A stretch of 64,000 bases of DNA from Ctenosaura bakeri (taxonomy: Eukaryota; Chordata; Lepidosauria; Squamata; Iguanidae). Location of the stretch: contig CAOLHI010002129.1 in NCBI GenBank assembly GCA_948474755.1, positions 206,501-270,500 on the forward strand. The letters run 5' to 3'. Of the stretch, positions 11,566-22,842 are shown one piece after another. The notes under the pieces are model-generated. The model did not search any database. It saw nothing but the letters and a program-made list of their open reading frames with translations, and was not told the origin of the DNA. Positions within the stretch are counted from its first letter, which is position 1, and every line of letters starts with the position of its first letter. Position numbers and translations under genes: made by a program.

Positions 11566-11940
11566 AAAACTTGGGGACCCACGGAAAATGTCGTGGAGGG
11601 CTCAAGTCTTATTGGGGAGGCAATGCCGTGACTGGAGTTAAATTCTTTACAATTGGTAGTGTTGCTCTCCACTTCATTCTTAACCAAATTATCGTGGACT
11701 GGAGTTGTGGTGGTTTGCAGAAATCCTACTCTCGATCATTTCTAACCCCGGGCTGTCCGACTGTAAACTTGGTACACTGGCAAGAGGAACGCTACACCCG
11801 CTCTCTTCCAAATACTTTGCACAGAAGAGAGGGAGGTTACTCTAAGCAGCCCTTCGCTGTCAGACTGCTCCCCTAAACACTTTTTAAATGGAGGCAAAAC
11901 CGAAGGATATGCGTGGAGTCTCCACAAGCCGAGAGGTGAG
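11566..11940. other. Unassigned stretch
   Basis: No gene or repeat family recognised. The 101-residue frame here has no motif. Confidence 0.35.
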
Positions 11941-12154
11941 TTGAAGGCATACATGGTGCGCACCTTAGAATCGCCTGTGGATTTATGGCGACCCAATGAA
12001 TTTCATAGGGTTTTCTTACGCAAGGAATACTTGGAGGTAGTTTTGCCAGTTCCTTCCTCTGAAATACAGCCTATATGCAACACCTGGTATTCGTTGGTGG
12101 TCTCTCATCCAAATATCAACTAGGGCTGACCTTGCTTAGTTTCCAAAATGAAAC
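11941..12154 (-). mobile_element. 5S-rRNA-derived SINE, nearly complete
   Basis: Plus-strand order: TTGAAGGCATACATGGTGCG, ATGGCGACCCAATGAATTTC, GCAAGGAATACTTGGAGGTA, CCAGTTCCTTCCTCTGAAAT, then the complement of the 5S internal-promoter part (ACACCTGGTATTCGTTGGTG, ATCCAAATATCAACTAGGGC, CTTGCTTAGTTTCC). This is the 5S-Sauria SINE architecture: 5S head plus the tail shared with lizard tRNA-SINEs. Confidence 0.9.
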
Positions 12155-12414
12155 AGCTTCTAGTGCTTTTGAGGGATTTAGGCCGTTTGAAGGCGCATAT
12201 TATGCATACTGTACTTTAAATCACAGACTTGCACTGAAAACAATGGTCCTTACTTCTATTCCAAGTCCATACTTTTTGGGATGGAGAGGGAGGCCTTGGA
12301 GAGTTCAGGGATATGCATAATCATTCAGGAATACTGTAACTATTACCGGCTGAAACCAGAATTTGTTCCCGAGGAAAGTGCAGTGTACGCACCACCCCGC
12401 TTCTCTCGCTCCAT

Positions 12415-12575
12415 GTCATTTCCGCACTAGACTGTTATAGTGCTATTATTCCACTTTCAACATCCTATGGAATCCTGGGGTTTGCAGTTTAGGGAGGGGC
12501 CTCAAAGACCCCAGGGTTCCACAGGATGTTGAAAGTGGAATAATAGCACTATAACAGTCTAGTGCAGAAATGGCC
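12415..12575. mobile_element. Family A MITE, complete palindrome
   Basis: Arms TTCCGCACTAGACTGTTATA and TATAACAGTCTAGTGCAGAA enclose ATCCTATGGAATCCTGGGGT and its complement. The left terminus is slightly decayed (GTCATTTCC); the right end is AATGGCC. Confidence 0.88.
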
Positions 12576-14204
12576 CTAGTGTCTTTTATAGGAAGGGAGT
12601 CTCAGGCCCTTCAGCGAGACTTCCTCCCGAGTAAGCCTTGATCCGATCTCAGGTTGCTTGTATAATTTTAGGATTTGTTTTTCTTTACTCGGAGCAGGTA
12701 AGATTGAAGACTTATGCTCCCCTCATCTGGAAGTCAAGTCCCTTTGAGTGCAGAGCAGCGTCTTTCTGAGTAGACCTGCGTAAGGTTGCACTGCAACGTT
12801 GTTATGTTCTCTCTTAAGATGTGATGCCATGTTAACTGTCACGACCTCCTCCCACAAAATGCCGGGGTTTGTAGTTTGGGGGTTACTAGTGCACTCCCAG
12901 GATTACAGCGTGAGAGCAGTCTGGCTCTCTCCTGAACCTACAAATCTCCCCTGTTGTATGTTGGGGTTGCCAGGTGGCATAAGGGACTCTCTGGTACCTC
13001 ATGAAACGGCACATCCCTGAATTCCATAATAAGAAGACATCAAAGGTAAATGGTGTCAAACCTGGTAGAATATAGGCATGGTAGGAAGGTAATCTCGCAG
13101 TCCTATATACATGTAAACAGGAAGAAATGGAAGTAACTGCAACCAGTGGGACTCACTTCTGTATAGAGACATACATATGTACACCACACTCCCCGAATTC
13201 TGTTTAACAGGATTGCCCTGTTTGAAAAGGTTAAAGGAAGGCAACCTGAAAATAGTTTCCCTGTAACGTTAAAGATGCAGATGACCTTCTAAAGGTTTCT
13301 TGTCAATTTCTTTGTGAGATGTTCCACCCGTGATTTTTGACAACTAGATTGGCCTTATGTGGCGAATAGATGTGTGTGTGTGTGTGCCTGTATCTTTTAT
13401 AGAAGTCCGGTTTTTCCTTTCAGGATTTCTAGCTTATCACTTGCTCCGAAAGAGTCTTTAGCCCGAGAAGAAAATCAAACCACGTTCCAAATTCGAGATA
13501 CAAATTCATATCAGGAAAACAGGAAAATATCCTGGCCAACACCTCCAGTATCTTTGACTTCCTAAGAGAGTAGCAGTGAAGTTAACGCACTACGGTGTGT
13601 GTGTGTGAGGGGGGAAAGGGTCAAAACTATCCAAGAAGGGGAAACTGGTTTTGCATTTGTGTCCACACAATAGAAACCTGTAGGCATTTCTGCCCTTTAC
13701 TGATTTGTTGAAATAAAAGGCAAATAAGCCTTACCACACGGAAGTGGATAAGATGACGCAGACAACGGATTCATTTTAATATCACAGTGTGCCACCAGTT
13801 GCTATTTCTCCAAGTCGCCTGTTGCTACCGGATCTGCTACTCCTCCCCTTACTTCAGTTGCTCAGTAACAGACACAGGGCAGCCCTTGCAACAAAATTCA
13901 CCCAGTTAGGGTGAATTTTCGTTAGGGATGTATACAAACAAAACACATAACCCCAAAAAGAAAAATCCAGTTTTCATCCAGGCAGGACGACTTTTTTTTA
14001 CGGAATATAACCTGGAACTTATTTCACCTCAAACAGTTAACAAAATCTCCTCCAACCGGGGCTGCCTAGCAGACTGCAAGGCAACTTCCTTTTCCTTTCA
14101 GTTTTCTATTTTCCCCAGACATTGTACATTTGTATATCTCGATGGTTCTATTTCGCCATTTAGTTCCCCGACCCAATCACAACGTATTAATCTAATTGCT
14201 GGTA
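12576..14204. other. Unassigned CpG-retaining stretch
   Basis: A family H-like piece occurs at 12715-12800 (AGTCAAGTCCCTTTGAGTGC ... TCTGAGTAGACCTGCGTAAG) and a short TG run at 13373-13386. The 118-residue frame at 13928-14284 shows no domain. Confidence 0.4.
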
Positions 14205-14300
14205 AAATTAACCAGATTTACATCCTATGTATGATTACTCCGAATGAAGTCCGAATATTCAGTGGGACTTACCCCCCTATCTAACTTGGATGTAGAATGG
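14205..14300. repeat. Family H-like short palindrome
   Basis: CGAATGAAGTCCGAATATTC followed by AGTGGGACTTACCCCCCTA resembles the ACTCAGAAGTAAGTCCCATT / CAGTGGGACTTACTTCTGAG motif common in lizards. Confidence 0.35.
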
Positions 14301-14795
14301 TAGCCTGAACTAAACCATGGGGACTTGGTTCATCGGAAACGCAACGTGGATGGGGCTGCGATCCACAGACACATTAACCTGGTGTATTCCTCCCTGAACT
14401 GCCTTGCCTAAAAGCCGAATTCCTTGCTCATAGAATGCATTACTTGGGATCAACACACCACCCTTCAGATTAGGTGTGAATTTGAGGACAAGGAAAAATT
14501 CAGACCCCTATAGAGCTTCCCAGTGAAACAAGAGACAGGAGCCCTCCTCCTTCAATGGTTGTATGCGAATGGGAACTTCAGCAGGCTTTGCCTGTCACAC
14601 AAGCAGGCTTGCAGAAATTCCCTCTCCTGTCCCACCATTAAAAGGACAGGAGCTCTATTTCTAATTTCACTTAGAGAGCCTAGTCCAATGCCTCCAGCTT
14701 AAGTGACTTGTGGCTCTAGCTGATCCTTTCCCCTCTTCACTCCAAATAGTTTGGAGGGCAAGCGCACAGCCCTAACTGGTCAGATCCAGGCTCAA

Positions 14796-14996
14796 GCCAT
14801 TTCCACACTACACTGCTATAGTGCTATTATTCCACTTTCAACATCCTAGGGAACCCTAGAGTTTGTAGTTTGCTGAGGCCAAAGAACTCTCTAGCTAAGA
14901 ATTCTAAATGACCCTTCCTGAACTACAAACCCCACGATTCCGTAGGAGGTTGAAAGTGGAACAATAGCACTATAACAGTGTAGTGCGGAAATGGCC
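14796..14996. mobile_element. Family A MITE with B-type centre
   Basis: Ends GCCATTTCCACACTACAC and GTGTAGTGCGGAAATGGCC. The centre AAGAACTCTCTAGCTAAGAA is the longer type also seen at 42403-42656, so A and B grade into each other. One base is missing from the left GGCC. Confidence 0.88.
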
Positions 14997-15502
14997 TATT
15001 TCTTTCTCTCTGTGCCGATGGTCCGCCTTCAGCGCTGGCAGTGAAAAGGGGCGGGCCCAACCAGGACAAGGAGCCACTGGGTTGGCTCCCTTTAGAGGTC
15101 ATTATAATCGCTGAGAGAGTCCCATTGGACCATTGCCCTCGGTGCCAACGTCGCAACCAAGACTGGTTTAAGGGAAAATGAGTCAATGGGCAGCAAGGTT
15201 AGCTTGAGCAACAGCTCAAGGGTTAGCATGAAAGGGTTAGCGTGTGACCTTGCCAATTAGAGTGAGGCTCACCTGAGCTCCGCTGCCTATGCAGCCCTCA
15301 GATAGTGTTGGTTCTGCGCCCCGAGGAGGCGGAAGAACTAGAGAGTCGAGAGGGAAGGTAAGCCTCCGCCAGCGGTTGAGCGCTAGCTAGGGCGTGGAGC
15401 ATCCAGACGAAAAGAGAAGAATCAAAATATTGGAAACAGTCACAGTTAAGCTCGTGAAGAGAGCCAATCCATCCCTCTTGGCTCGGTAGTCTCATGTCAA
15501 GG

Positions 15503-15603
15503 AAGGTTTCCTTTTGGCGGGGTGGAAGACAACTCCCAGAATCCCCCCAGCCGCTGGCTGATGGGGGATTCTGGGAGTTGTAATCCACCAAAAGGAACTT
15601 TCC
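15503..15603. mobile_element. Family E foldback, nearly perfect
   Basis: CCTTTTGGCGGGGTGGAAGA and AACTCCCAGAATCCCCC are mirrored by GGGGGATTCTGGGAGTTGTA and ATCCACCAAAAGGA around a 12-base loop (AGCCGCTGGCTG). The minus-strand 136-residue open frame spanning it is an artefact. Confidence 0.8.
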
Positions 15604-16306
15604 TAAGCTCTTCCTCTCCTTCGCCAGAAAAGGAACCAGAGGACACTGGTGGACTCTACCTTCCCCCGAGAATCCTTCAGGAATTAAGAGGAAGAGCTTT
15701 TGAAGCATCCCTCTTTCGTTCTTAATGGGCGGGGGCGGGCGCCCCAGGTTTCTGCCCCCACCATGGGGCTCAGCGAGGTTATGCCGGCCTCAGGAGGAAA
15801 TCACACCGCACTTCACGGGACTTCCTCGGGAGTAATTACCCTCAGATCGCGGGTACGCCCCGTTGCAAACACCACCCACTCAGGCCTCTCCAGATGTGGG
15901 AAAGTTTCTAGGACTGGTACTGCTTCATACTCTAACCTTACCCCTCACGCCGCTGGACTCAATCCTATTCTTTTCCCACATATATTTAATCTGCAATAGT
16001 TCTCCAACACTGTATGAATTACCTGAACCTCTTCATTCACCCTGAATGTTAATCCGAGTTTGCGATGTGGGGCGCCGGAATTTTAAACCCCTTTTTAACT
16101 ACCTTGTTCGGCTGTAGTCCAAAGGACAGTTAGCATTCCATGGGGTTTATGTGACGTATACTCTTGGTTATGTACTTAACAGGAAGCCTACAGCTCTGGA
16201 AATATGTATACACATAAACAAACCGTGAATAATCTGGGGAGATCAAATATTTGAAATAATTAAAATAAATCGTTTTATCTCCCAGCCCATCCTTGGCGCC
16301 CACGTG
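15604..16306. other. Unassigned CpG-rich stretch
   Basis: GC-rich part 15720-15880 (GGGCGGGGGCGGGCGCCCC) contains many CpGs but no recognisable promoter architecture or coding motif. Confidence 0.35.
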
Positions 16307-16640
16307 TTAAAAGACTGGTTAAAAAGCGATGCTAATTCTAATCAACTCTATCCGTGTTTGTAGGGATTATTGGTTTCTATGCACTCCTACACATATTTAC
16401 TAGGCAGTACACTGCAATGGAGAGACAGCGTGATGAGCCCTGGGTTAGGACTCTGGAGTCTAGGGTTCGAATCCCCGGTCAGTCATGGAAACCCACTGGA
16501 TGATCTTGGGACAAGTCACACTCTCTCAGCCTCAGAGGAACACAATCCCTTTCTGAACAAATCTCTCCAAGAAAACCCCCTGATAAGGTCACTTTAGCGT
16601 CACCCTAAGGCAAAACGACTTGAAGGCGCACAACAACAAA
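16307..16640 (+). mobile_element. tRNA-SINE with a 115-bp 5' extension
   Basis: The SINE proper is 16421-16640: AGAGACAGCGTGATG head, box B GGGTTCGAATCCCC, GAAACCCACTGGATGATCTT, CAAGTCACACTCTCTCAGCC, end GAAGGCGCACAACAACAA. The preceding 16307-16420 (TTAAAAGACTGGTTAAAAAG ... ACATATTTACTAGGCAGTAC) recurs in the same position before the SINE at 22958. The pair therefore forms a composite unit; no homology is seen beyond either boundary. Confidence 0.85.
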
Positions 16641-16700
16641 CTACACTGAGCTTAGTGGGTCTTACCCGTTAATAAGTCGATATAGGATTGCAGTCTTGTG
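16636..16700. repeat. Family H short repeat
   Basis: ACTGAGCTTAGTGGGTCTTA then AAGTCGATATAGGATTGCAG, the standard lizard 'CAGTGGGACTTACTTCTGAGTAAACATGTATAGGATTGCAG' arrangement in decayed form. Confidence 0.5.
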
Positions 16701-17287
16701 GCAGAGAATAGAGGATTGGCTGATATACTTTATATGAATACCTGGAGTCATTCAGGTGTACCCCAGTACTAGGAGAAATTTTTGCTCAGCGTTCCAGCCC
16801 AGAAACATGGATGAACAAGTTCGCACAGCTATGCACAAAAATACACACAGAGTCCACCACGTATCAGCAGCTCCGGGGTGAAGACTGAGAGCGAATAACT
16901 CAGGATAAAATGGAGGCAGGCGCACCCAACTCTCAGCGAAAGCCTACACGAGAGACGACAGGCAGTGACAAGGTTGCTGTGTCACAGTGTGTGTGGAGAG
17001 CTTTCCCGATCCAGGTAAGAAGTGACTTTGGCTTTCTGAAGCAAAATATAGCAAACGGAATATCGTCATATACTGAAATTTAAGCCCACGGTCCTCTAAA
17101 CTGCCAAAATATGTTCTCCTTTTTTTCGTCTCGAAGTGGAGAGGCCTTTCCGAAGAGAAAGTCCCCTGACACAGCTTTGGACCCTGATCCAAGGCACTCT
17201 TTGGAAGGAAGTAGCATTTTGCCTACACAGGGGTGGGATTGGCTTGCTCTCTCTCTTTTAAAGGCACACTTGCCTGTGCTTTGGTGC
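16701..17287. other. Unassigned stretch
   Basis: No repeat or gene recognised. Confidence 0.35.
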
Positions 17288-17350
17288 ATAAAGCTGCAAT
17301 CCTATATACATTTACTTGGGCATAAATTCCTTGGAGCGCATGAGATTCCC
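17288..17350. repeat. Family H short repeat
   Basis: GCTGCAATCCTATATACATT and TACTTGGGCATAAATTCCTT fit the 'TGCAATCCTATGTACATTTACTTGGGAGTAAGTCCC' form of family H. Confidence 0.5.
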
Positions 17351-17489
17351 TTTACTTGAAAGGTGGTGGTGTTAAAATATCATTTATGTCTCGTGGAGAA
17401 GTTAGATTCCCCAAAAGCCATTTCTTTCACTACAGCAAAGTTCCATGGCTACTCGTTTTATGCTGTTATGTACTATCAGGGAGGGTAGC

Positions 17490-17760
17490 GTCAGGCGGAG
17501 GGCAAATGAGGACATTGGTCCCACAAATAAGAAATCTGCTCCTCCGATGGAATTTTTCTTCAGTCCCCAAATGTCCAGCGTTGCTGAGAGTGAGACACTG
17601 GAAATCATTCAGGCCCAGAACTCTTACATTTGCTGATGCCTGGACTGGATTTACGAGTTCTCAAGTGAAGTTTTAAGATACTTTAATGCTAGAAACTGGG
17701 GACTGAAGAAAATTTCATTGGGGGACAGAATTCTTATTTCGGCGATTGCCCTCCTCCCGG
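17490..17760. mobile_element. Family C foldback, best copy
   Basis: Left arm CGGAGGGCAAATGAGG ... GGAATTTTTCTTCAGTCCCC and right arm GGGGACTGAAGAAAATTTCA ... GCGATTGCCCTCCTCC are inverted copies. The centre TTTGCTGATGCCTGGACTGG is the turning point. Other copies: 3044, 11308, 47030. Confidence 0.65.
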
Positions 17761-17984
17761 AGCCACACACCCGTATATACCATGGAGCACTTTTGTTTCT
17801 ATTTGTTAGCTCCCCTCATAATCTTCCTTTCCTTCAGTGATGTGAATGAGGTCTTCGTGACTCCTTCTCCTTACTTTAGCCTCGCAACAATCCAGTGAGG
17901 TAGGTTTGAGAGAGGGGAACTCTTGAGTAAGGTCTAGAGGCCCGACAAGTCTGTATCTGCATTATACACTTAGGGACGCTTCCT

Positions 17985-18190
17985 CCCACTTTAATTGTCA
18001 TGACGCTGGCCTAAGGAATCTATGAATCTCCGGTAGGGAACAGCTTCTTCGGGAGGGAAATTGTTCTGACTGGTAGAGAGGGCTCCTCCTCCCCATGAAC
18101 TACGTTTCCGTAAGTACCTCGCTGAACTATATGTCTCAAGTTTTCTTAGGAGAGGAGCCGTGATAATTAAAGTGCTAGGGAGCTGTTGTA
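17985..18190. mobile_element. Family B foldback, decayed
   Basis: CCCACTTTAATTGTCATGAC on the left and GTGATAATTAAAGTGC on the right frame a centre with GACTGGTAGAGAGGGCTCC and GAACTACGTTTCC. Placement is by this arm order only. Confidence 0.4.
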
Positions 18191-18701
18191 GCAGATAAGC
18201 CCGAGCAAAGGCATGTTGCTGTGGTGCACTTTTACGTCTGATAATAATAAACATGGAGAAGTTTGAGTATAAGTGAAAACAACCACACAAACACACACAC
18301 CCCTCCTCCTTTAACCAAAGGCACCTTCGGTGCAAAGACACCTAGCCTACAGGGTCGTCTAAAGGCCCTACAGGAATAGTCACTAAATGTGCTGCTCTTG
18401 AAGGTCGCCTTTGGTCTGCTGGAGCGTCCTCTGGCCTCTCTAAAGTGGAGCCTTTGCTGAAAGGGCTGACTGTGAACAAAACCACCCAGAGGGGAATCCA
18501 AGTCGAGCTGAAATATCATACCACCTACTCGGAATTAGACCCTCCAACTGAATGTACTGTGATTTACTCAGTTCAAACGAGCACAGAACCGGGCCTTAGG
18601 ATGTCCTTAGCTCCAAGTTGTGGATACGTAAGAATATACAGCCCTCTCTTCAACCTCCAAACCTGGAGACACTGACCTATGAGTCTTTAACCAGATTGTT
18701 T

Positions 18702-18908
18702 CCTTTTCACACTACACAGCTACAGAACTTTGATTCCACTTTAATTGCCATCTTCCATCCTGCTCTATCTTGGGATCTGTAGTCTTCTGAGCAATTTTGA
18801 ATTCTCTGCCAGAGAATGCTAATACCCCCCCAAACTACAAATCCCAGCATCCCATGGGATGCAAACGTGGCAGTTAAACCGGCACCAAACTGCTACACAT
18901 ATGAAAGA
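18702..18908. mobile_element. Family B foldback
   Basis: CCTTTTCACACTACACAGCT, TTGATTCCACTTTAATTGCC, TTGGGATCTGTAGTCTTCTG, centre GAATTCTCTGCCAGAGAATG, then ACTACAAATCCCAGCATCCC, GTGGCAGTTAAACC and CTGCTACACATATGAAAG. Both arms and the centre are present. Confidence 0.75.
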
Positions 18909-19550
18909 GAGTCGAGAGATGATCCACAAAGGATGTGAGAGCTGGGGAGGGGGTTACTTTCTTCTGTTAGATCTCCCCATCCGCTCTAAAGTCTGAGAGA
19001 GGGGCCCAGGGAGGGAGGGGCAGAGGAGGCCTCCGTCTTTAAATATGGTTCAGCGAATTACAAGTAATCAGATCTGCAGGGGGTCAATAGTGCAACCTTT
19101 TTAAGACTAATGTTTATTTAGAAAAGTGAGTGGTGTCTGCTTTGCCGGTGCCCCTGTGCCAGAGTCTCATAATGGCTTTTGCAGACCTGCCCCATCAAAC
19201 TCTGGCGTGCAGCAAAAGGACCACCGGAGGGAGGGAGGTAGAAAGCCCCCCCTAGCTTTATTTTGCTTTGACGTTTTGTTTTCAAAGAAGGATCTTCGAC
19301 GCCCCCCGCCAATATAAACGCGTGTGGCTGCTTTGCGCTTGTTTAGGCAGGGCTGCGGGGTAATCTGATCCAGGGAAGGAAAATCAGGACTGAAAGAGAC
19401 CTGACTGGGGGAGGGGAGAGCGAAGGAGCCCCCGCCCCCCCGGCCAAGGAACTTCGCTGGCGGCATTTGAACCGAAGGTGACGCTATTCTAGCTCCGTTT
19501 TAGAGGGTGCAGGATGAAAGGTATGTAAACAGAAAGGAGGATTTGAACCC
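18909..19550. promoter_or_regulatory. GC- and CpG-rich unique stretch, possible regulatory DNA
   Basis: Unlike most of the window this part matches none of the repeat families. It holds a CCAATATAAACGCGTG string at 19309, C/G-rich tracts at 19300-19320 and 19428-19445, and many CpGs. A CCAAT/TATA-like combination followed by GC-rich DNA could be a promoter or simply GC-rich intergenic DNA. No downstream coding exon is visible. Confidence 0.22.
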
Positions 19551-19934
19551 CGAATAAAATGCACGAAGCTGAAAGCTTAGCATTCGCTTCATTTTGTCCT
19601 CTGTGCGTGTGGCGTTGCGCACACGCGCCCCCTCTCCGCTCCAAAAAGGAACGACGTCTGACCTTCGCTCGGAAACCGACCTACCTTTTCTCTAGAATCT
19701 ATAGATCCGTTCGGTCGCTTTCACAGGAGGGTCGAACATCATTCCTCTTTAACACTCTTATGTATGACACCTTGCTCCCCAGTACGTCTTGGAACCCCAT
19801 GCCAACAACGGACTGTTACCGAATCCCACCGGGTGTGCCTGGAACAGATCCGAGAGAACCCATCCTGGCATCAGCGGTGGCTTCTCTTGGAGTACCCTCG
19901 CCTTCAGTGTTTAGACAGAGTCATCAATTATAGT

Positions 19935-20123
19935 TATGCGCCTTCAGACTCATGGCGACCGTCTCCTAAGGTTTTCTTAATTTTTTCTGGAAGTTTGACC
20001 TTGCCTTCCTCTGAGGCTGAGAGAGCGTGATTTGCCCAAGGTCATCCAGTGTGTTTCCATGTCTGAACTGGACCTTCATCTCCCAGATTTCTTGTCCAAC
20101 ACTCGAACCACCACGTTACACTG
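19935..20123 (-). mobile_element. tRNA-derived SINE
   Basis: Plus-strand complement order: CCTTCAGACTCATGGCGACC, CCTTGCCTTCCTCTGAGGCT, GTGATTTGCCCAAGGTCATC, then head complement CTTGTCCAACACTCGAACCA and CCACGTTACACTG. Box B is diverged (TGAACTGGACC region). Confidence 0.85.
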
Positions 20124-20444
20124 ATTCTTTAAATGACCGCAGCGAAGCTTAGGCGACAGCCTTCCTCACAGGACCGCGTGGTTCGCTTTGGCTCATCCCA
20201 TCCCAATTCCCCCCCAAAGCTAAACCCGGTGGTACCATCAGGAAAGGACTTCAGGGAGTAAGTGTAGAGTCTCGCTGAGGAGCAAGAGGGATCCCGAAAA
20301 CATTTCGGAGCGAATGAAGTGTTACCCAACAGTATGCAAAGCGGGTCCTCCTAAATTCCTAAGGTTCATAGTGGAGGGTTAGTAAATTAAGTCACCCTCA
20401 AAACTCCGTGGGGAAAGTTACACCAAGGTGGAGGAAAGGGTAGA
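20124..20444. other. Unassigned CpG-containing stretch
   Basis: No repeat family or gene recognised. Confidence 0.35.
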
Positions 20445-20446
20445 TT

Positions 20447-20490
<44 letters not shown>

Positions 20491-20492
20491 TC
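20445..20492. repeat. (TTTC)n microsatellite
   Basis: About eleven uninterrupted tetranucleotide units. Confidence 0.95.
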
Positions 20493-20892
20493 ACACCCAA
20501 AGAGATTCATCTGACTCGGTCGTGGTACAGAAGGCGTAGGCTCACAATGACAGAATTGTAGCCCCGGGAACTGGGCTGGAGTGCTGGAAATGCACTGACT
20601 TTGCAGTCGTGAGAAGCCTGTCGTGGGTGGCGGGACAGTAGGCTCAAATTACCACGCTGGCTTGATTGATTAACAAACCTAATAAGAAAGTGTTGCGAAA
20701 TTCTTTTTCAGCGAAGACTGCTTTAGATAATCGACCTCTGGAACCCGAACCAACAGGCCTGTAAGGTAGGTCGCTTATTTGGAAGCAAGAGTCTCTGAAA
20801 TCAATAGGATATGATCTGAGATTTCCTTTCGGGGATGAGGGTGATCGGTCGATTAGTTTAGTTATGATCAACGATTACATCTTAACTGTGTT
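20493..20892. other. Unassigned stretch
   Basis: No repeat family or gene recognised. Confidence 0.35.
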
Positions 20893-20936
20893 GTCTGCTA
20901 CATATCTACTTAGAAGTAACTCCCACTGAGTTCAAT
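20893..20936. repeat. Family H short repeat
   Basis: GCTACATATCTACTTAGAAG and TAACTCCCACTGAGTTCAAT give the family H pattern immediately before a 5S-SINE. Confidence 0.5.
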
Positions 20937-21120
20937 GGGACTTATGGCGATTCCACGAATTTCATAGGGTTTTGTAAGGCAAGGAATACTCAGAGATGGT
21001 TTTGCCAGTTCCTTCTTTCTTGTGAAACAAAGCCCACGGCACCTGGTATTCGTTGGCAGTTTCCCATCCAAGCCCTAACCAGAGATGATCAGACGGGATC
21101 TGCTGCCTCGGGGGTATTGA
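20937..21120 (-). mobile_element. 5S-rRNA-derived SINE
   Basis: Plus-strand: GGCGATTCCACGAATTTCAT, GGCAAGGAATACTCAGAGAT, GCCAGTTCCTTCTTTC, then CACCTGGTATTCGTTGGCAG, CCCATCCAAGCCCTAACCAG and GATCAGACGGGATCTG, complement of the 5S promoter region. Truncated at the outermost 5S part. Confidence 0.9.
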
Positions 21121-21490
21121 GGCCTTTCAGCCAGGCCTAATGTGTATAAGACTGCAAATCTTGAATTAATTTAAATTTTCAACTGACTAAATTCCACCCC
21201 TGAGCTAAGTAAATTTACTGTTTTTGAATATAAGGTTCCTAAATTCTGCTCCCAGTATCCTGAACGTCTAAAACCTCGACCCAAATAAAATTAGCCCTAA
21301 GACCACAGGTCTCCGTAGTACATACGTTAGAACGTGTCTCCTCTTAACTTTGTGGGATTTATTTTTCAGTATAAATATTTAGGATCGTGTTGCAGGGCTA
21401 TAGTTTGAATGTATCAGTAAAATGTGTGATATCCAACCCTTCATGTTCACAACTGCCTAATTGCCTTACAGTTAAACCTTATGTAGACTT
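21121..21490. other. Unassigned stretch
   Basis: No repeat family or gene recognised. Confidence 0.35.
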
Positions 21491-21860
21491 CATTGGTAAG
21501 TAACTGTTGGAATTCATCAGACTTCAACACGGATAGGATCAAGGCGCACATCATGGCTAACATAAAGCGGGTCAGGGCTAATGTGCGTATTGACGGAGAG
21601 AGGCTGGTTTTGATACGGCCCAACATTTTCGGTTTCATTGCATGGCACTCTGATTTTTTTGAATTCATCAAAATGGTGACCAAGAAAAGGTTCTATTGCG
21701 AAGGAAGCATGCAATCGCCTCTCCTTCCAGAACTTTGGGTTTATGGCTAAAGACGGCAACAACTTGGAAGTCTCGTTAAAAAAAGAGAAAAGAAGCTGTC
21801 TTGGGTCCCATATTAGGAGGAAGGATGCATATAAATTAAACAAACAGGTAAACAAACGTG
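21491..21860 (+). mobile_element. Possible LINE (L2-type) 3' end
   Basis: The part 21795-21845 (TGTCTTGGGTCCCATATTAG, GAGGAAGGATGCATATAAAT, followed by AACAAAC) has the form of an L2-type 3' terminus ('..GGGAGGAAAGGCGGGATATAAATAAA'). Upstream sequence is not recognisable, and open frames on both strands here are under 132 residues without motifs. Confidence 0.35.
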
Positions 21861-21984
21861 TGTATCTGTCACTCCCCGAAAAAGGCAAGAGGCTGCTGTT
21901 AAGTTTAGCCATGACTGATGCAAATCATCTAGAGAGCTCTCCTCTCACGAAGTCTGGAGTTAGTTCTAAAGCTTTCTAATTCTG

Positions 21985-22335
21985 AAAGGGTGTCTACAGT
22001 ACTCAGATATAGCAATCTGATACCTGTTGAACCCTCATCTCTGTGTCCTAGGGAATCCTGGTGATTTTATTTTGCTGAGGAATTCTGTTAAGAGAGTTTT
22101 AGTGGGCTCCTCTGGACTACATACAATGTTACACAAGCAAAGCATGCCGAATTTTTTTCTTCTGTATCCCATTAAAGAGATAGGAACCCTGCCCCTTATT
22201 TCACCTACCAGTCCTAAGAACCACCACCAGAGCTTTCCAGCAGCTAAGTCTAAGTACCTCATCCAGGCACAAATCTCAGGATTCCGCAGAGTGGACAGAT
22301 GACAGTTGAAGCGACATCAACTGCTATACACAACC
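21985..22335. mobile_element. Family B foldback, expanded or interrupted
   Basis: Left side GGGAATCCTGGTGATTTTAT, TTTTGCTGAGGAATTCTGTT; right side CAAATCTCAGGATTCCGCAG, GATGACAGTTGAAGCGACAT, CAACTGCTATACAC. The interval between the arms is longer than in other copies. Confidence 0.45.
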
Positions 22336-22495
22336 TCGTGGGTTTCTGCTGCCGCCCTGATTATTTCCGTATTCTTTGTAAAAAACGAGGACTATAGCTA
22401 GGGAATCTAGACCACTTGTGGAATTGACTTGGCTTGCTGAAAAACCAGCCAACAAAACTTGATCCAGGAGGGTTGCTTTACAGTTTGTAATAAAA

Positions 22496-22540
22496 ATATT
22501 CTGGAATTATATCCCATATTCTGGAACTATATCCCATATC
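22496..22540. repeat. Short tandem duplication, about 20-bp unit
   Basis: ATATTCTGGAATTATATCCC is followed directly by ATATTCTGGAACTATATCCC, one base different, then a partial third unit. Confidence 0.8.
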
Positions 22541-22842
22541 CCCTGCACTCAGGAAAGGGTTGGACAAGACCAGTCCTACCTAATACAGAGGTCCCTGCAC
22601 CGGTGCCAGTCCACGAGCCGCCAGTTTGCCGGTCCCTGGAGAGTTTCCGGGAAAGAAAGAAACAATTGTAACCAATGGGCCCAAATATAGTATCCGTCCC
22701 TGGCACATTGGAAAAATGAAAATTCCACTTCTCCAGTATCAAACCGTTTAAAGGAGATCTGACTAGGTGATTTCAAGTATATCCTTCCGACTCTGTGATT
22801 AAAAGACAGCCAGAGCGGTGTAGGGGCTTGAGCCACTAGATA

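Noticed and set aside
15298..15708. 136-residue minus-strand open frame
   Set aside because: Contains a complete family E foldback and shows no protein signature.
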